Made by a program: the position numbers and the translations under genes. Below, in pieces: positions 17,383 through 26,293 of a DNA stretch of 38,009 nt. A model generated the notes under the pieces. The model was not told the DNA's origin, did not search any database, and saw only the letters and a list, made by a program, of their open reading frames with translations. The stretch covers positions 1 to 38,009 of the forward strand of contig CBRAFO010000027.1 of the NCBI GenBank assembly GCA_967755175.1. Reading direction: 5' to 3'. Position 1 is the first letter of the stretch, and every line of letters starts with the position of its first letter. This DNA comes from Rariglobus sp967755175 (GTDB lineage Bacteria; Verrucomicrobiota; Verrucomicrobiia; Opitutales; Opitutaceae).

Positions 17383-20300
17383 ATGAATTCATCCAAACCC
17401 AAAAAGTGCGGCAGAGAATGGCGTCTGATCAACATGCTCCGTTCATTCCTCGTGATGCTGGTCGCACTTTTGGGGGCGCCTGCGGTTGAAGCCCTGACCT
17501 ACGACTGGAACCCCGTCAAAATCCACGGCGGCGGATTTGTGACGGGCATCTTGTTCCATCCCTCCGAGCCGGGATTGATGTATTGCCGCACGGACGTCGG
17601 TGGTTCGTATCGTTGGAATCCGACCAACGACACTTGGATTCCGCTGTTGGATTTCATCGGCTACCCGAACAACGAATGGGGCTTGGTCGGCACGGAGGGC
17701 ATCGGATTGGACGCCCAAGATCCCAATCGGCTTTATCTCTCCTGCGGCTGGCTGGGAGATCGCAACGAGATCATGATCTCGACCGATCGCGGGGCGACTT
17801 TCACGCGGATCAATTCCCCGTTTGTGATTCGGGCCAACGACGAGGGCCGCGGCACCGGTGAGCGTTTCGGCGTGGACCCCAATCTGGGCAGCACGATCTT
17901 TTACGGCACGCGGGAAGATGGTCTGTGGAAAAGCGTCAACTACGCGACGAACTGGGCGAAGGTTAACAGTTTTCCGGTCAACACCACGATCAACGGCGTC
18001 GGGATTTCATTTATAGAATTCATCAAGAACAGCGGCACGCCCGGCAGCGCCACGCCCGTGATCTGGGTCGGCGTTTCGCAAACGGGAACGAATCTGTTCC
18101 GCAGCACGGATGGCGGGCTGACGTGGACCGGCATCGCGACCACTGGCGTGCCGACCAACTGCATGCCGTTGCGTGCCGCTCAGGACGGCTTGGGCAATAT
18201 GTATATCACGTTTTGCGACGCGGCCGGGCCGGGTGGCGTCAGCACCGGGGTGGTGCGAAAGTTCAATCTCACCACGCTGGCCTCCACCGATGTGACGCCG
18301 CCCACCGGCCAGGGAGGTTATGGCGCCGTATCCGTGGATCGGCAGAACCCGAACCGCATCGTCGTCACCACGGCGAACCGCTGGTGGCCGACGAGTGACA
18401 TTTACCGCAGCACCGATGGAGGGACGAACTGGACGGCGGTTTACAATGGCACGGTGGATACTTCGAGCGCCCCTTGGGTGGGAGCAAATGGCAACGTCGT
18501 TCAGGGATGGATGTTCGACATTAAAATCGATCCCTACAATCCCGACCGCGTTTACTACGTGACCGGCGGCGGCATCTTTTCCAGTTACAATTTTACCGCC
18601 GCGACGCCGGCCTGGCAGTTCCGTTCCACGGGCATTGAGGAAACCGCCTTTACCAGTATCGGGGTCAATCTGGCGAGTCCGCCCAGCGGGCCGCAGTTGT
18701 GGAGCGTGCTGGGCGATATGGGAGGCTTTTCCCATTACAATCTCGATGCTTCGCCCGCCCTCGCGGATTATCACAACCCGAGTGGGGCCAATAATTATGG
18801 CATCGATTTCGCCGAACTGAGTCCGAACGTCGTCGTGCGCACCTATAACACTTTTGACGGGGAGCGCGGCGGCTATATTTCGACCGACTACGGACGCACC
18901 TGGTCGCTGTTCCCCACGACTCCGCCGCCCGCGCAGACGGATAGCGGCCCCGGCTACGTGGCCATTTCCGCCGACGGCAATCGGCTCGTTTGGACCATTT
19001 CAGGCTCCGCGCCTTACTATTCGACCAACCGTGGCGTCACCTGGACACCGTGCGCCGGCAGCAACCTCACTCCGACGCTATCGTGGATCGAGCCGGTTTG
19101 CTTCTCGGATCGCGTGAACCCGAACAAATTTTACCTCTACTACCGGAACACAGGTGGGGTGTTCGTCAGCACGGACGGCGGCGCGAGTTTCAATCTCGGG
19201 TCCACGATCAGCGCGTGGGGCGACAGCATGCGTCCCGCCTATGGTCAGGAAGGGAGTTTGTGGGTGGCGGTTTCCGACGGGCTGTGGCGCACCACGAATT
19301 CCGGCGCGAGCTTTTCAAAAGTGCCCGGAGTGCAGGCGGCGCAAACGGTCGGGTTCGGTCGCACCGCCACCGGCACCGGGCATCCGGTCGTTTATATGCA
19401 TGGCAAGATCGGCGGAGTCTGGGGTTTCTATCGTTCGGAAGATCAGGGCACGAACTGGACCCGTATCAACGATGACCAGCATCAATACGGAAACATCCAG
19501 CAAGTCATCGGCGACCCGAAAATCTACGGCCGTGTCTACATTGCCGCCGGAGGTCGGGGCATTCTCTACGGCGACATTCACACCGATCCGCAAGTCACCA
19601 AGATGATCTATCAGGACTCGCTGGCCGATGGCTGGCAGAACTGGAGCTGGGCGACGGTGAACACGGCGTCCGCGTCTCCCGTGCGGCGCGGAACTTCTGC
19701 CATCTCGGTCACGGAGGACGGTTGGGCGGCCCTCTTTCTGCGGCGGCCGGAGATGCAGTCCACCGCCGGATACTCCGCGGTGGCCTTCTGGATCCACGGC
19801 GGGCAGAGCGGAGGACAATCGCTCCAAGTCGTCGGCCTCCGCAACGGGAACGCCCAGGTGGTCAAACCGATTCCGTCGCCACTGGCCGGCCAGTGGACGC
19901 GCGTGGTGATTCCCTTGTCCCAACTGGCCCTGGTCAACGTGTGGGACTTCGACGGACTGTTGATCCAGAACTCCAGCGGCTCGGCGATTTCCACCTTCTA
20001 CGTGGACGATATCGCTCTCGTCGGCGGGGCCGATGCGAAAGACTGGACCACGCTGGATTGGGAAAGCTGGCGGCAATCCCAGTTCACCGCGTCCGAATTG
20101 GCCAACGATGGCATCAGCGGTCTTGGCGCCGACCCCGACCACGACGGTGTTCCGAACCGGATCGAGTGGTTTCTGTTAGGAAACGCGGTCGAAAACGACG
20201 GCGCCCCGTGGTGCTCCCTGCAACTCGCGAACGGCGCGCTGGCGTTGACCTACGTCCGGCGCGCGGGAGTCCCCACTCCCCTGACGCTGGAGCTCTCCAC

Positions 20301-20430
20301 CAACCTTAAAGACTGGCAGCCGGCGACCGGCGTTTCCCAGGTTCTGCCACTGGACGCCGCGGGACTGAGCGAGCGCGTCTCGTGGTCGTTTCCCACCACG
20401 GAGCCGAGGCTGTTTCTGCGCCTGAAATAG
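17383..20430 (+). CDS. GH74 xyloglucanase-type protein with CBM-like domain and verrucomicrobial-type C-terminus
   Basis: 1015 residues from ATG 17383. The signal peptide (MLRSFLVMLVALLGAPAVEA region) follows an N-terminal KKCG segment shared with the previous GH74. Residues about 40-730 form the double propeller, with Asp71 (RTDVGG) and Asp445 (GDMGGF) as predicted catalytic residues. Residues about 738-880 are a beta-sandwich resembling family CBM domains (ending YVDDIALVGG). From about 887 comes DPDHDGVPNRIEW, a thrombospondin-3-like calcium loop, then a small beta-rich domain ending FLRLK. That ending is frequent in secreted proteins of Verrucomicrobiota and may help export or surface retention; this is inference. 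Similarity to the preceding GH74 over leader and propeller is high, so they arose by tandem duplication and then gained different C-terminal modules. Confidence 0.92.
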   Translation: MNSSKPKKCGREWRLINMLRSFLVMLVALLGAPAVEALTYDWNPVKIHGGGFVTGILFHPSEPGLMYCRTDVGGSYRWNPTNDTWIPLLDFIGYPNNEWGLVGTEGIGLDAQDPNRLYLSCGWLGDRNEIMISTDRGATFTRINSPFVIRANDEGRGTGERFGVDPNLGSTIFYGTREDGLWKSVNYATNWAKVNSFPVNTTINGVGISFIEFIKNSGTPGSATPVIWVGVSQTGTNLFRSTDGGLTWTGIATTGVPTNCMPLRAAQDGLGNMYITFCDAAGPGGVSTGVVRKFNLTTLASTDVTPPTGQGGYGAVSVDRQNPNRIVVTTANRWWPTSDIYRSTDGGTNWTAVYNGTVDTSSAPWVGANGNVVQGWMFDIKIDPYNPDRVYYVTGGGIFSSYNFTAATPAWQFRSTGIEETAFTSIGVNLASPPSGPQLWSVLGDMGGFSHYNLDASPALADYHNPSGANNYGIDFAELSPNVVVRTYNTFDGERGGYISTDYGRTWSLFPTTPPPAQTDSGPGYVAISADGNRLVWTISGSAPYYSTNRGVTWTPCAGSNLTPTLSWIEPVCFSDRVNPNKFYLYYRNTGGVFVSTDGGASFNLGSTISAWGDSMRPAYGQEGSLWVAVSDGLWRTTNSGASFSKVPGVQAAQTVGFGRTATGTGHPVVYMHGKIGGVWGFYRSEDQGTNWTRINDDQHQYGNIQQVIGDPKIYGRVYIAAGGRGILYGDIHTDPQVTKMIYQDSLADGWQNWSWATVNTASASPVRRGTSAISVTEDGWAALFLRRPEMQSTAGYSAVAFWIHGGQSGGQSLQVVGLRNGNAQVVKPIPSPLAGQWTRVVIPLSQLALVNVWDFDGLLIQNSSGSAISTFYVDDIALVGGADAKDWTTLDWESWRQSQFTASELANDGISGLGADPDHDGVPNRIEWFLLGNAVENDGAPWCSLQLANGALALTYVRRAGVPTPLTLELSTNLKDWQPATGVSQVLPLDAAGLSERVSWSFPTTEPRLFLRLK

Positions 20431-20851
20431 CTTCGGCCGAATCGCCGCCGCCCGCCTCTTCGCCCGCCTCTGCCTCACACAGGGCTTAGCGCGATGTGAG
20501 CGGAATCGGAGGCGTGACGCAGAGACGGAAGGAGGAGGCACCGAGCGCCACAGAGACGGAGGTCACCCAAAATTTCGGGATACCTTCACTCTTTCCGAAA
20601 TGAGTTTTTCGCCACAGAGAGCACAGAGTTCCAACCCAGAGCCCACAGAGTGCGGCCCTCCGAACCTCCGGGCTCTGTGAACTCGGATTGGAACTCCGGC
20701 TCGGCTCTGTGACCAATCCGAAAATCATACAGACTGCTCGTCGGTAGGCTGCGTGCATGCACGCGCTCCGAGCGCGCCAGCAAACTGGCTGCCTCACCCA
20801 CAAAAAACCCAGCCAGTCCCCCTACGATTTGACCCCAAGCCGAACCGCTCC
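20431..20851. other. Repeat-bearing intergenic region after the third GH74
   Basis: About 420 nt without a credible gene. It contains CACAGAG/ACGCAGAG-type repeats (20515-20720) and ends at the MITE-like element. Open frames across it on both strands are short and have no family resemblance. Confidence 0.5.
20611..20720. repeat. Dispersed CACAGAG-rich intergenic repeat, copy A
   Basis: This 110-nt segment is nearly the reverse complement of 36992-37104. The common core includes ACAGAGTGCGGCCCTCCGAA and GGCTCTGTGAACTCGGAT. It contains CACAGAG and its inverse CTCTGTG several times and can fold on itself. Both copies are intergenic, immediately downstream of a gene or gene pair. Confidence 0.8.
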
Positions 20852-21033
20852 CTAGGGTGTGTCTGGTAAATAGACCGGGCCAGCGTGAGGGAGAAAGGGT
20901 GCTCGGCCAAGGCGACCGAGGCGGAGGCGGGCCAGCGGCCCGTGCCGCCGAGGTCAACACCGGCCCAGCGCCTTTTCTCCCTCACTCGCAGAGTTCCAGC
21001 GATGGTCTGGTTTATTTACCAGACACACCCTAG
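20852..21033. mobile_element. MITE-like element with 25-bp terminal inverted repeats
   Basis: The left end at 20852-20876 (CTAGGGTGTGTCTGGTAAAT...) and the right end at 21009-21033 are inverted copies with one mismatch in 25. A second, inner inverted pair (GTGAGGGAGAAA near 20887 and TTTCTCCCTCAC near 20984) makes the whole 182-bp element able to form a long hairpin. No reading frame inside suggests a transposase, so it is non-autonomous. Both ends carry CTAG, which may be the target duplication or part of the repeat. The right end lies 8 nt before the GH78 start codon. Confidence 0.75.
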
Positions 21034-21041
21034 ATCTTGAA

Positions 21042-23198
21042 ATGATAGCGAAACCCATAAGGCGTATGCTCAAAAGCAGCATGTTGACGTGCGGCGCCAC
21101 CGCGACTGCGGTGCTGGCGTTCGCCCAGCCGGCTCCGCTTTCGGTCGCCCATGAGAAATCGCGTTTCGCGGTGATCGATCCGGCTTACGATCCGTTACAG
21201 GCGAGTCCCGCGCCGGATATCAAAACCAACGCGGCCCCTTGGCTCTACGGCGAGGCGGAATTGGAGTGCTGGCGGCTGCACGTGCTGCGTGAGCAGTCGA
21301 ACGCCGCGAAGCTGAAGATCGGTTATCCCGGCACCTATCATACGCCATCATCCAAGGGGACTTTCTGTTTAACGCTCGATGCTAAACAACGGCTTCCGGA
21401 GTCGCTCGTGCTACGGGCGGTCGGCGATGTCGTGGTCCGCTTGGCCGGGGGGCGTGAACTCTACCGCGGCGATGCTTCCGAGTCTGTGCACCGCGTCGCG
21501 TTGCCGAACAACCTGCCCGGCGGCGACCAAACGTTGCAAGTGGCGCTCTCGACCCGGGGCGAACCGCCCGCGCTCGTGATCGAGGACGGACCTTGCGCGA
21601 CGGGCGTTGCTCCGTGGCGTTGGGCTGCCGATGGCGTCAACTTCGAGGAACCACAGGCCTTCCCCCAGACGCTTTCCGGCGTGCCGCCTCATCGCGTGGA
21701 GTTGTCCGAAGTCGTCCTTAAGCCAGCCGGCCGCGAGGGCGATCTGTTCGACATGGGGCGCGAGCTGTTCGGGCGCATCTCCTTCGCCTGCTCCGGCCAG
21801 CCGTCGCTCTTCGTGGGCGAATCGCCGGCCGAGGCGAAAAACTCCGATCCCCGCCATTTCGAACAATCACCCGCGCTCAAAGCCAATGGCGACGGGACCT
21901 GGACGAGCGAACATCCGCTCGCCTTCCGCTATTTCCGAATCACCGGCGGCCAACCGTCAGACGTCAAATGTCAGGCGTTGTTCAACCCCGCTCACTATCG
22001 CGGCGCCTTTGCCTGCTCGGACGAACGCCTCACACGCATCTGGATGACCAGCGCCTACACGCTCCGGCTTTGCCGCCACGATTTTCTGATCGATGGCGTC
22101 AAACGCGACCGCCTGCCGTGGGTCGGCGACCTGGCGATGAGTCTGATAGCCAACGCCTACACCTTTGGCGATGGCGAGATCGTTCGCCGCAGTCTGGTCT
22201 CACTCGGTCGCGCCGGCATCGGACAGACCCACCTCAACGGGATCGTTGATTACTCGATGTGGTGGATCGTGGCGCAGGAGTATTATCAGCTCTATTACGG
22301 CGACGAGGCCCACCTCCGCCGTGAGTGGGGGCGGATCAAGGACACGGTCGCACGGCTGGAGTCCAAGTGCGATCCGGACGGCCTCTACGTTACCGGACCC
22401 AAGGATTGGGTCTTCATCGACTGGGTGTCCGAGGACAAACAGACGGCCCTGCAAATCATCTGGTGGTGGGCGCAGACCAGTGGTGCCAAGCTCGCAGATC
22501 GCTTGGGTGACCAGGAGACCGCCGCGCACTGGAGGAGCCGCGCCGAGGTTCTCGAAAAAACCCTGCGACTTCGCGCCTGGGATGAGACGACCGGTTCATG
22601 GCGGGGCAAGCCCGACGGCACCTCCGGCCCGTCGCGGCACGCGGCTATTTTTTCGGTTGTCTCCGGGCTGGCCAAGCCGGAGCAGCATGCCGCCCTTCGC
22701 GCCGCGTTGTTGAGCGACCAGCTCAAGCCCGTCGGCACACCCTACGTGGCCGGATTCGAGAATATCGCCTTGGCGCGGTTGGGGGAGGCCGACGCCCTCA
22801 TCAAGCAGGTAAACGCCTACTGGGGTGGCATGATCGACCGTGGAGCCACCACATTCTGGGAAGCCCTCGATGTGAAACAAAAGGGCGACGACGCCTATGG
22901 GTTCTACAAACGGCCCTATGCAAAGAGCCTCTGCCACGCCTGGAGCGCGGGACCGGCGGCGTTTTTGCCCGCGGAGATTTTCGGCCTCCGCCCGGTCGCC
23001 GACGGCTGGTCGCGTTTCACGGTGGAGCCGCGGCTAGGTTCGCTCCAGTGGGCGTGCGCCACCGTGCCGACTCCGCAGGGCGACATCGAGATCGCGCTCA
23101 CGCCCACCCACATGACCCTGCGCGTTCCGGCCGGTGCCACTGCGGTTTGGCGGGGGCGGACATTCAACGGTCCACGCGTTTATAACTTGGACCTATAA
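21042..23198 (+). CDS. GH78-type alpha-L-rhamnosidase, secreted
   Basis: 718 residues from ATG 21042; ATG 21066 is an alternative. The N-terminus has a short hydrophobic stretch (ATATAVLAFAQPA) that could be a signal peptide. N-terminal beta-sandwich domains (to about residue 320) precede an (alpha/alpha)6 barrel with DGVKRDRLPWVGD (351-363), the GH78 active-site segment. In Bacillus RhaB the pattern is D...RER...GD, so Asp351 and Asp363 are kept but the usual acid Glu is Asp356 here. Glu607 in TFWE corresponds to the second catalytic Glu. A C-terminal beta-sandwich ends the protein. Expected role: removal of alpha-L-rhamnose, for example from rhamnogalacturonan. The start codon sits only 8 nt from the end of the MITE-like element, so the element probably supplies or disrupts its promoter. 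Confidence 0.85.
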   Translation: MIAKPIRRMLKSSMLTCGATATAVLAFAQPAPLSVAHEKSRFAVIDPAYDPLQASPAPDIKTNAAPWLYGEAELECWRLHVLREQSNAAKLKIGYPGTYHTPSSKGTFCLTLDAKQRLPESLVLRAVGDVVVRLAGGRELYRGDASESVHRVALPNNLPGGDQTLQVALSTRGEPPALVIEDGPCATGVAPWRWAADGVNFEEPQAFPQTLSGVPPHRVELSEVVLKPAGREGDLFDMGRELFGRISFACSGQPSLFVGESPAEAKNSDPRHFEQSPALKANGDGTWTSEHPLAFRYFRITGGQPSDVKCQALFNPAHYRGAFACSDERLTRIWMTSAYTLRLCRHDFLIDGVKRDRLPWVGDLAMSLIANAYTFGDGEIVRRSLVSLGRAGIGQTHLNGIVDYSMWWIVAQEYYQLYYGDEAHLRREWGRIKDTVARLESKCDPDGLYVTGPKDWVFIDWVSEDKQTALQIIWWWAQTSGAKLADRLGDQETAAHWRSRAEVLEKTLRLRAWDETTGSWRGKPDGTSGPSRHAAIFSVVSGLAKPEQHAALRAALLSDQLKPVGTPYVAGFENIALARLGEADALIKQVNAYWGGMIDRGATTFWEALDVKQKGDDAYGFYKRPYAKSLCHAWSAGPAAFLPAEIFGLRPVADGWSRFTVEPRLGSLQWACATVPTPQGDIEIALTPTHMTLRVPAGATAVWRGRTFNGPRVYNLDL

Positions 23199-23218
23199 AT
23201 CACGCCGCTTCTCCGGAT

Positions 23219-23505
23219 CATCGGGGATTTAGCCAGTCACCAAAATCCGCAATGTATCTATGTAACAACCCGCCCCCTTCGCTCGGTCCGTCGGTGCACA
23301 GCACGTAATGGCTGTAATGATCGCGGACGGTGAGCGGATCGCAGCGCTGTCCGTTGCCGAGCGTAAACCAGCCTTTGAAGTCCACCGTCCACACGTGGTT
23401 GGGTTGGATCGCCTTCGTGCAGCCATGCGCATCGGCCTCGTAAACACCGGGACGACGGCGACGGCGCACGCTTAGACCGTGTCGCTTAAGCACCTCGGCG
23501 AGCTG
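23219..23505 (-). pseudogene. IS481-like transposase remnant
   Basis: On the minus strand the frame reads LAEVLKRHGLSVRRRRR, then PNHVWTVDFKGWFTLGNGQR, then CDPLTVRDHYSHYVL. This is the start of the rve/DDE integrase core of IS481-type transposases, with the first catalytic Asp in VDFKGWF. The N-terminal helix-turn-helix part and the other two acidic residues are missing. The frame ends at a stop near 23220, soon after the core becomes unrecognisable. No inverted terminal repeats could be defined. Its 5' boundary coincides with the point where the GH30 gene on the other strand loses its N-terminus. Confidence 0.75.
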
Positions 23506-24444
23506 ATCCCGCTCATCAAGGCGGCCATGAAATACCAGCCCAAGCTCGGTATCTGGGGCGTGCCTTGGACGCCGCCGTCGTGGATGAAGACTTCCGGTCC
23601 CTACAAGGGCGGCGAGCTGAAGCAGGACCCGGAGACGCTGACGGCTTACGCGCTCTATTTTTCCAAGTATGTGAAGGCCTACCGCCAAGAGGGCATCAAC
23701 CTCTATGCGGTGATGCCGCAGAACGAGCCGAACTATAACGACAACGTTTACCCCCAGTGCGCGGTTTCGCCGGCGGCCATGAACGTGTTCGTGCGCGATT
23801 ACCTCGTCCCTCGCTTCAAGGCCGACAAGTTGAACGTCGAGGTCTGGCTGGGCACGATCGTCACGCCCGCCAATGAGTTTGTGGATGCGACCTTGGGCGA
23901 CCCCGCCACGCGGAAGATGATCACCGGCGTCGGCCTCCAATATGAGGGACGCGATGTGTTTGCCCGGACTCACGAAAAATACCCGGAGCAGAAACTCGTG
24001 CAGACCGAGACCGAGTGTAACAAGGGCCAGAACAGATGGGCCGAGGGGCTGACCACGTTCCGGCGAGTCATCGAGGACACGTCTCATTTCGCCAACGGAT
24101 ATTTCTTCTGGAACATGATCCTCAACGAGACCGGCCGCAGCACTTGGGATTGGCGTCAAAACAGCCTGATCACCGTGATGCGTCGCAACCAAAAGGTGGT
24201 CTATAACCCGGAGTTTTTTGCGATGAAGCATTTCTCCGCGCTCGTGCAGCCCGGCGCCAAGCGCATCGATATCAGCGGCGGCTCGTTTAAGAATATCGTG
24301 CCGTTCAGCAATCCCGCCGGCGACCAGGTGATCGTCTTCGTCAACGACGCGGAACAACCGGTTTCCGCTGAGCTGGAGGTCGCGGGAGCGCGCGTGAAAC
24401 TCGATGTGCCCGCGAAGTCGATGAACACTGTCACGATCCAATGA
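23479..24444 (+). pseudogene. 5'-truncated GH30 glycosidase
   Basis: The open frame starts at GTG 23479 inside antisense transposase sequence; genuine GH30 sequence begins near 23505 (ELIPLIKAAMKYQPKLGIWG, then VPWTPPSWMK). The signal peptide and first barrel strands are missing. Both catalytic Glu residues remain: the acid/base in MPQNEPNY (codon 23725) and the nucleophile in QTETEC (codon 24007 most likely). The C-terminal beta-sandwich is complete and ends normally (MNTVTIQ). GH30 members act on beta-1,6-glucans, glucosylceramide, xylan or fucosylated glycans; the truncated barrel cannot be assigned to a subfamily by eye. Without the N-terminal strands and export signal it is probably non-functional. 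The break was most likely caused by insertion and decay of the adjoining IS element. Confidence 0.8.
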
Positions 24445-24467
24445 ACCGCGGGGCGTTTTCGCAGCAA

Positions 24468-24551
24468 ACACACCCTAACGCACAGGCGTCACATGGATTA
24501 GTTGAATGAGACTTTGTTAGGGTGTGCTGGTAAATAAACCAGACACACCCT
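24468..24551. repeat. Palindromic MITE-end remnant between convergent genes
   Basis: At 24518-24551 the arms AGGGTGTG-CTGGT and ACCAGACACACCCT face each other with only about six bases between them. They are the same sequence as the ends of the element at 20852-21033, with one base missing in the left arm. A further inverted pair, ACACACCCTAAC (24468-24479) and GTTAGGGTGTG (24516-24526), overlaps it. The site sits between the convergent GH30 and GH43 genes and could act as a two-way terminator. Confidence 0.65.
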
Positions 24552-24599
24552 CGCTATTGTGGTGCACCGCGGAGCGGGGAGAATGGGTCAGGTTGTTTG

Positions 24600-26204
24600 T
24601 CAGCCACCCTCTTTCGTCCCCTGCCCGATCCGGTAATAGTCAAAATCCACACGGCCTCCGGCGGTCTTGGTCGAATAATAGAAGAGGGCGTAGCGATAAC
24701 CCATGAAGTGCGTTGGGAAGGTATAGGTGAGACGCGAGGGACGACCGAGGGGGGTCCAGGATTTGCCATCGATGCTGTAGGAGAAGCGGGCGAATTCAGG
24801 CGCGGGCTCGAATTCGCATTCGACCTTGAGGTGAACGGTTTTGCCGGAGAGAGGAACGGAGGCGATTTCCTCGGGATTGCCGGAGTCGGCGCTCACCATG
24901 ACGAGCGATCGGGTGCCGCCGCTCATCTTTACGCCCACAAACCCATAGAGTTTCTGAAACACGGCGAGGCCGGCATAGTCGCCGTCTTTCATGCCGCTCA
25001 CGTCGATGCTGGTGGCGGCGGAACTGCTCGGGCCAAAGGTGCGCTGGGTGAGGGTATTCCTGGCCTCGGGCAGAGCGGAAACGACCCGATTGGTGACGAT
25101 GCTCAGATAGCCCGGGCGCGCGGTGAGCGACCAGTGGCTAGGCACGGGATTGTGATTCCATTGCCAGGCGAGAGGCAGCTTGGGGTCGCCGGGCTTGCGG
25201 CTGAATTCGTCGGATGCGACGATGCCGGAGGCACCGGAGGCGCCCTGTCCACCGGCGGGGATGTCGAGCGTCATGGGCACCTTGCCGTCTTCGCCGAGAA
25301 CGGGCCAGCCATCCTTCCAAGTCACGGGCACGAGATACGGGATGCGACCGACGGCGCCGTTGCCCTTGAAAAGGTAGGCATACCATTTGCCTTCCGGGGT
25401 GTCGATGAGGCCGCCCTGGGCGACACCTTGATCATCGAGCACGACGCGAGCCTCGTAGGGACCGTCGATTTTGTCGGCGCGGTTGACGATGACGCTGGGC
25501 GCCCAACGGCTCTTGGGCGAGGCGATGTTGAAGAGGTAGTAGCGCCCGTTGACCTTGAAAAGCTGCGAGCCCTCGCCGTTGAGCCCGCCCAGGTCGGAGC
25601 CGAAGACGGTGTTGACGTTTTCGATGAGAACCTTGTCCACGCCGCCGGGCTTGATTCCGGAGAGATCGGGTTTCAGCTCGACGAGCCTGATGCGACCGCC
25701 CCCGGAAACCATGTAAACGCGACCGTCGTCATCGAAAAACAGGCTGCCGTCATGCAGCAAGGGCTGGAAATTCGTTTCTTTCCACGGGCCGCGCTCCGGA
25801 TCGCGCGTAGTGTAGATATGGGTGCGGTCGGTGTTGTAGGAGAAAGTCGAGACATGGAACACGCCGTCGTGGTAACGCAGGCTGCTGGCCCAGGAGCCTT
25901 TACTGTAGGCGCTTTGGCCGTTTTCGAGGTTGAGGGCGTCGTTGTCGGCGAGGGTTTCATAGGCGTAGGAGACCAGGCGCCAGTTGACCAGATCCGCCGA
26001 CTTCATGATCGGGAGACCCGGGCTCATGTGCATCGTGGTGCTGCTCATGTAGTAGGTTTTCCCTACGCGGATCATCGACATGTCCGGGACATCGGCCCGG
26101 ATAATGGGATTATGGGCGGGATTCGCCGGGGCCGCCGGAAGGGGCTGAGTCGCGACGGAGGCGAGGACGAGGGTCAGTAGGAGGGAAAGGATTCGTCGGA
26201 TCAT
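24600..26204 (-). CDS. GH43 glycosidase with C-terminal concanavalin-like domain, secreted
   Basis: 534 residues from ATG 26204, chosen because it opens a signal peptide (MIRRILSLLLTLVLASVA); a start 14 codons upstream exists but adds nothing. Residues about 30-320 form the five-bladed GH43 propeller. Asp41 in VPDMSMIRVG is the likely base, the Asp in LHDGSLFF the second acidic residue, and the Glu in GEGSQLFK the general acid. Residues about 335-534 are a beta-sandwich of the beta-xylosidase C-terminal type (RTFGPSSSAATSIDVSGMKD, ALFYYSTKTAGG). Members cleave alpha-L-arabinofuranose or beta-xylose from xylan, arabinan or branched glycans. It is last in the minus-strand arm and convergent with GH30. 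A close paralogue starts beyond the right window edge and ends at 37111. Confidence 0.9.
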   Translation of the reverse strand: MIRRILSLLLTLVLASVATQPLPAAPANPAHNPIIRADVPDMSMIRVGKTYYMSSTTMHMSPGLPIMKSADLVNWRLVSYAYETLADNDALNLENGQSAYSKGSWASSLRYHDGVFHVSTFSYNTDRTHIYTTRDPERGPWKETNFQPLLHDGSLFFDDDGRVYMVSGGGRIRLVELKPDLSGIKPGGVDKVLIENVNTVFGSDLGGLNGEGSQLFKVNGRYYLFNIASPKSRWAPSVIVNRADKIDGPYEARVVLDDQGVAQGGLIDTPEGKWYAYLFKGNGAVGRIPYLVPVTWKDGWPVLGEDGKVPMTLDIPAGGQGASGASGIVASDEFSRKPGDPKLPLAWQWNHNPVPSHWSLTARPGYLSIVTNRVVSALPEARNTLTQRTFGPSSSAATSIDVSGMKDGDYAGLAVFQKLYGFVGVKMSGGTRSLVMVSADSGNPEEIASVPLSGKTVHLKVECEFEPAPEFARFSYSIDGKSWTPLGRPSRLTYTFPTHFMGYRYALFYYSTKTAGGRVDFDYYRIGQGTKEGG

Positions 26205-26293
26205 AGTAGCGGCTGCGAAGAGGAAGAGTGTGGATGAATCACGCATTTATTTTTTGATACTGCTGAGCCGTGGACATGGGGGCTACCGACGCT

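Noticed and set aside
24597..26180. Long plus-strand open frame opposite the GH43 gene
   Set aside because: The sense strand has a signal peptide and full GH43 motifs; the antisense frame is composition-driven and shows no family features.
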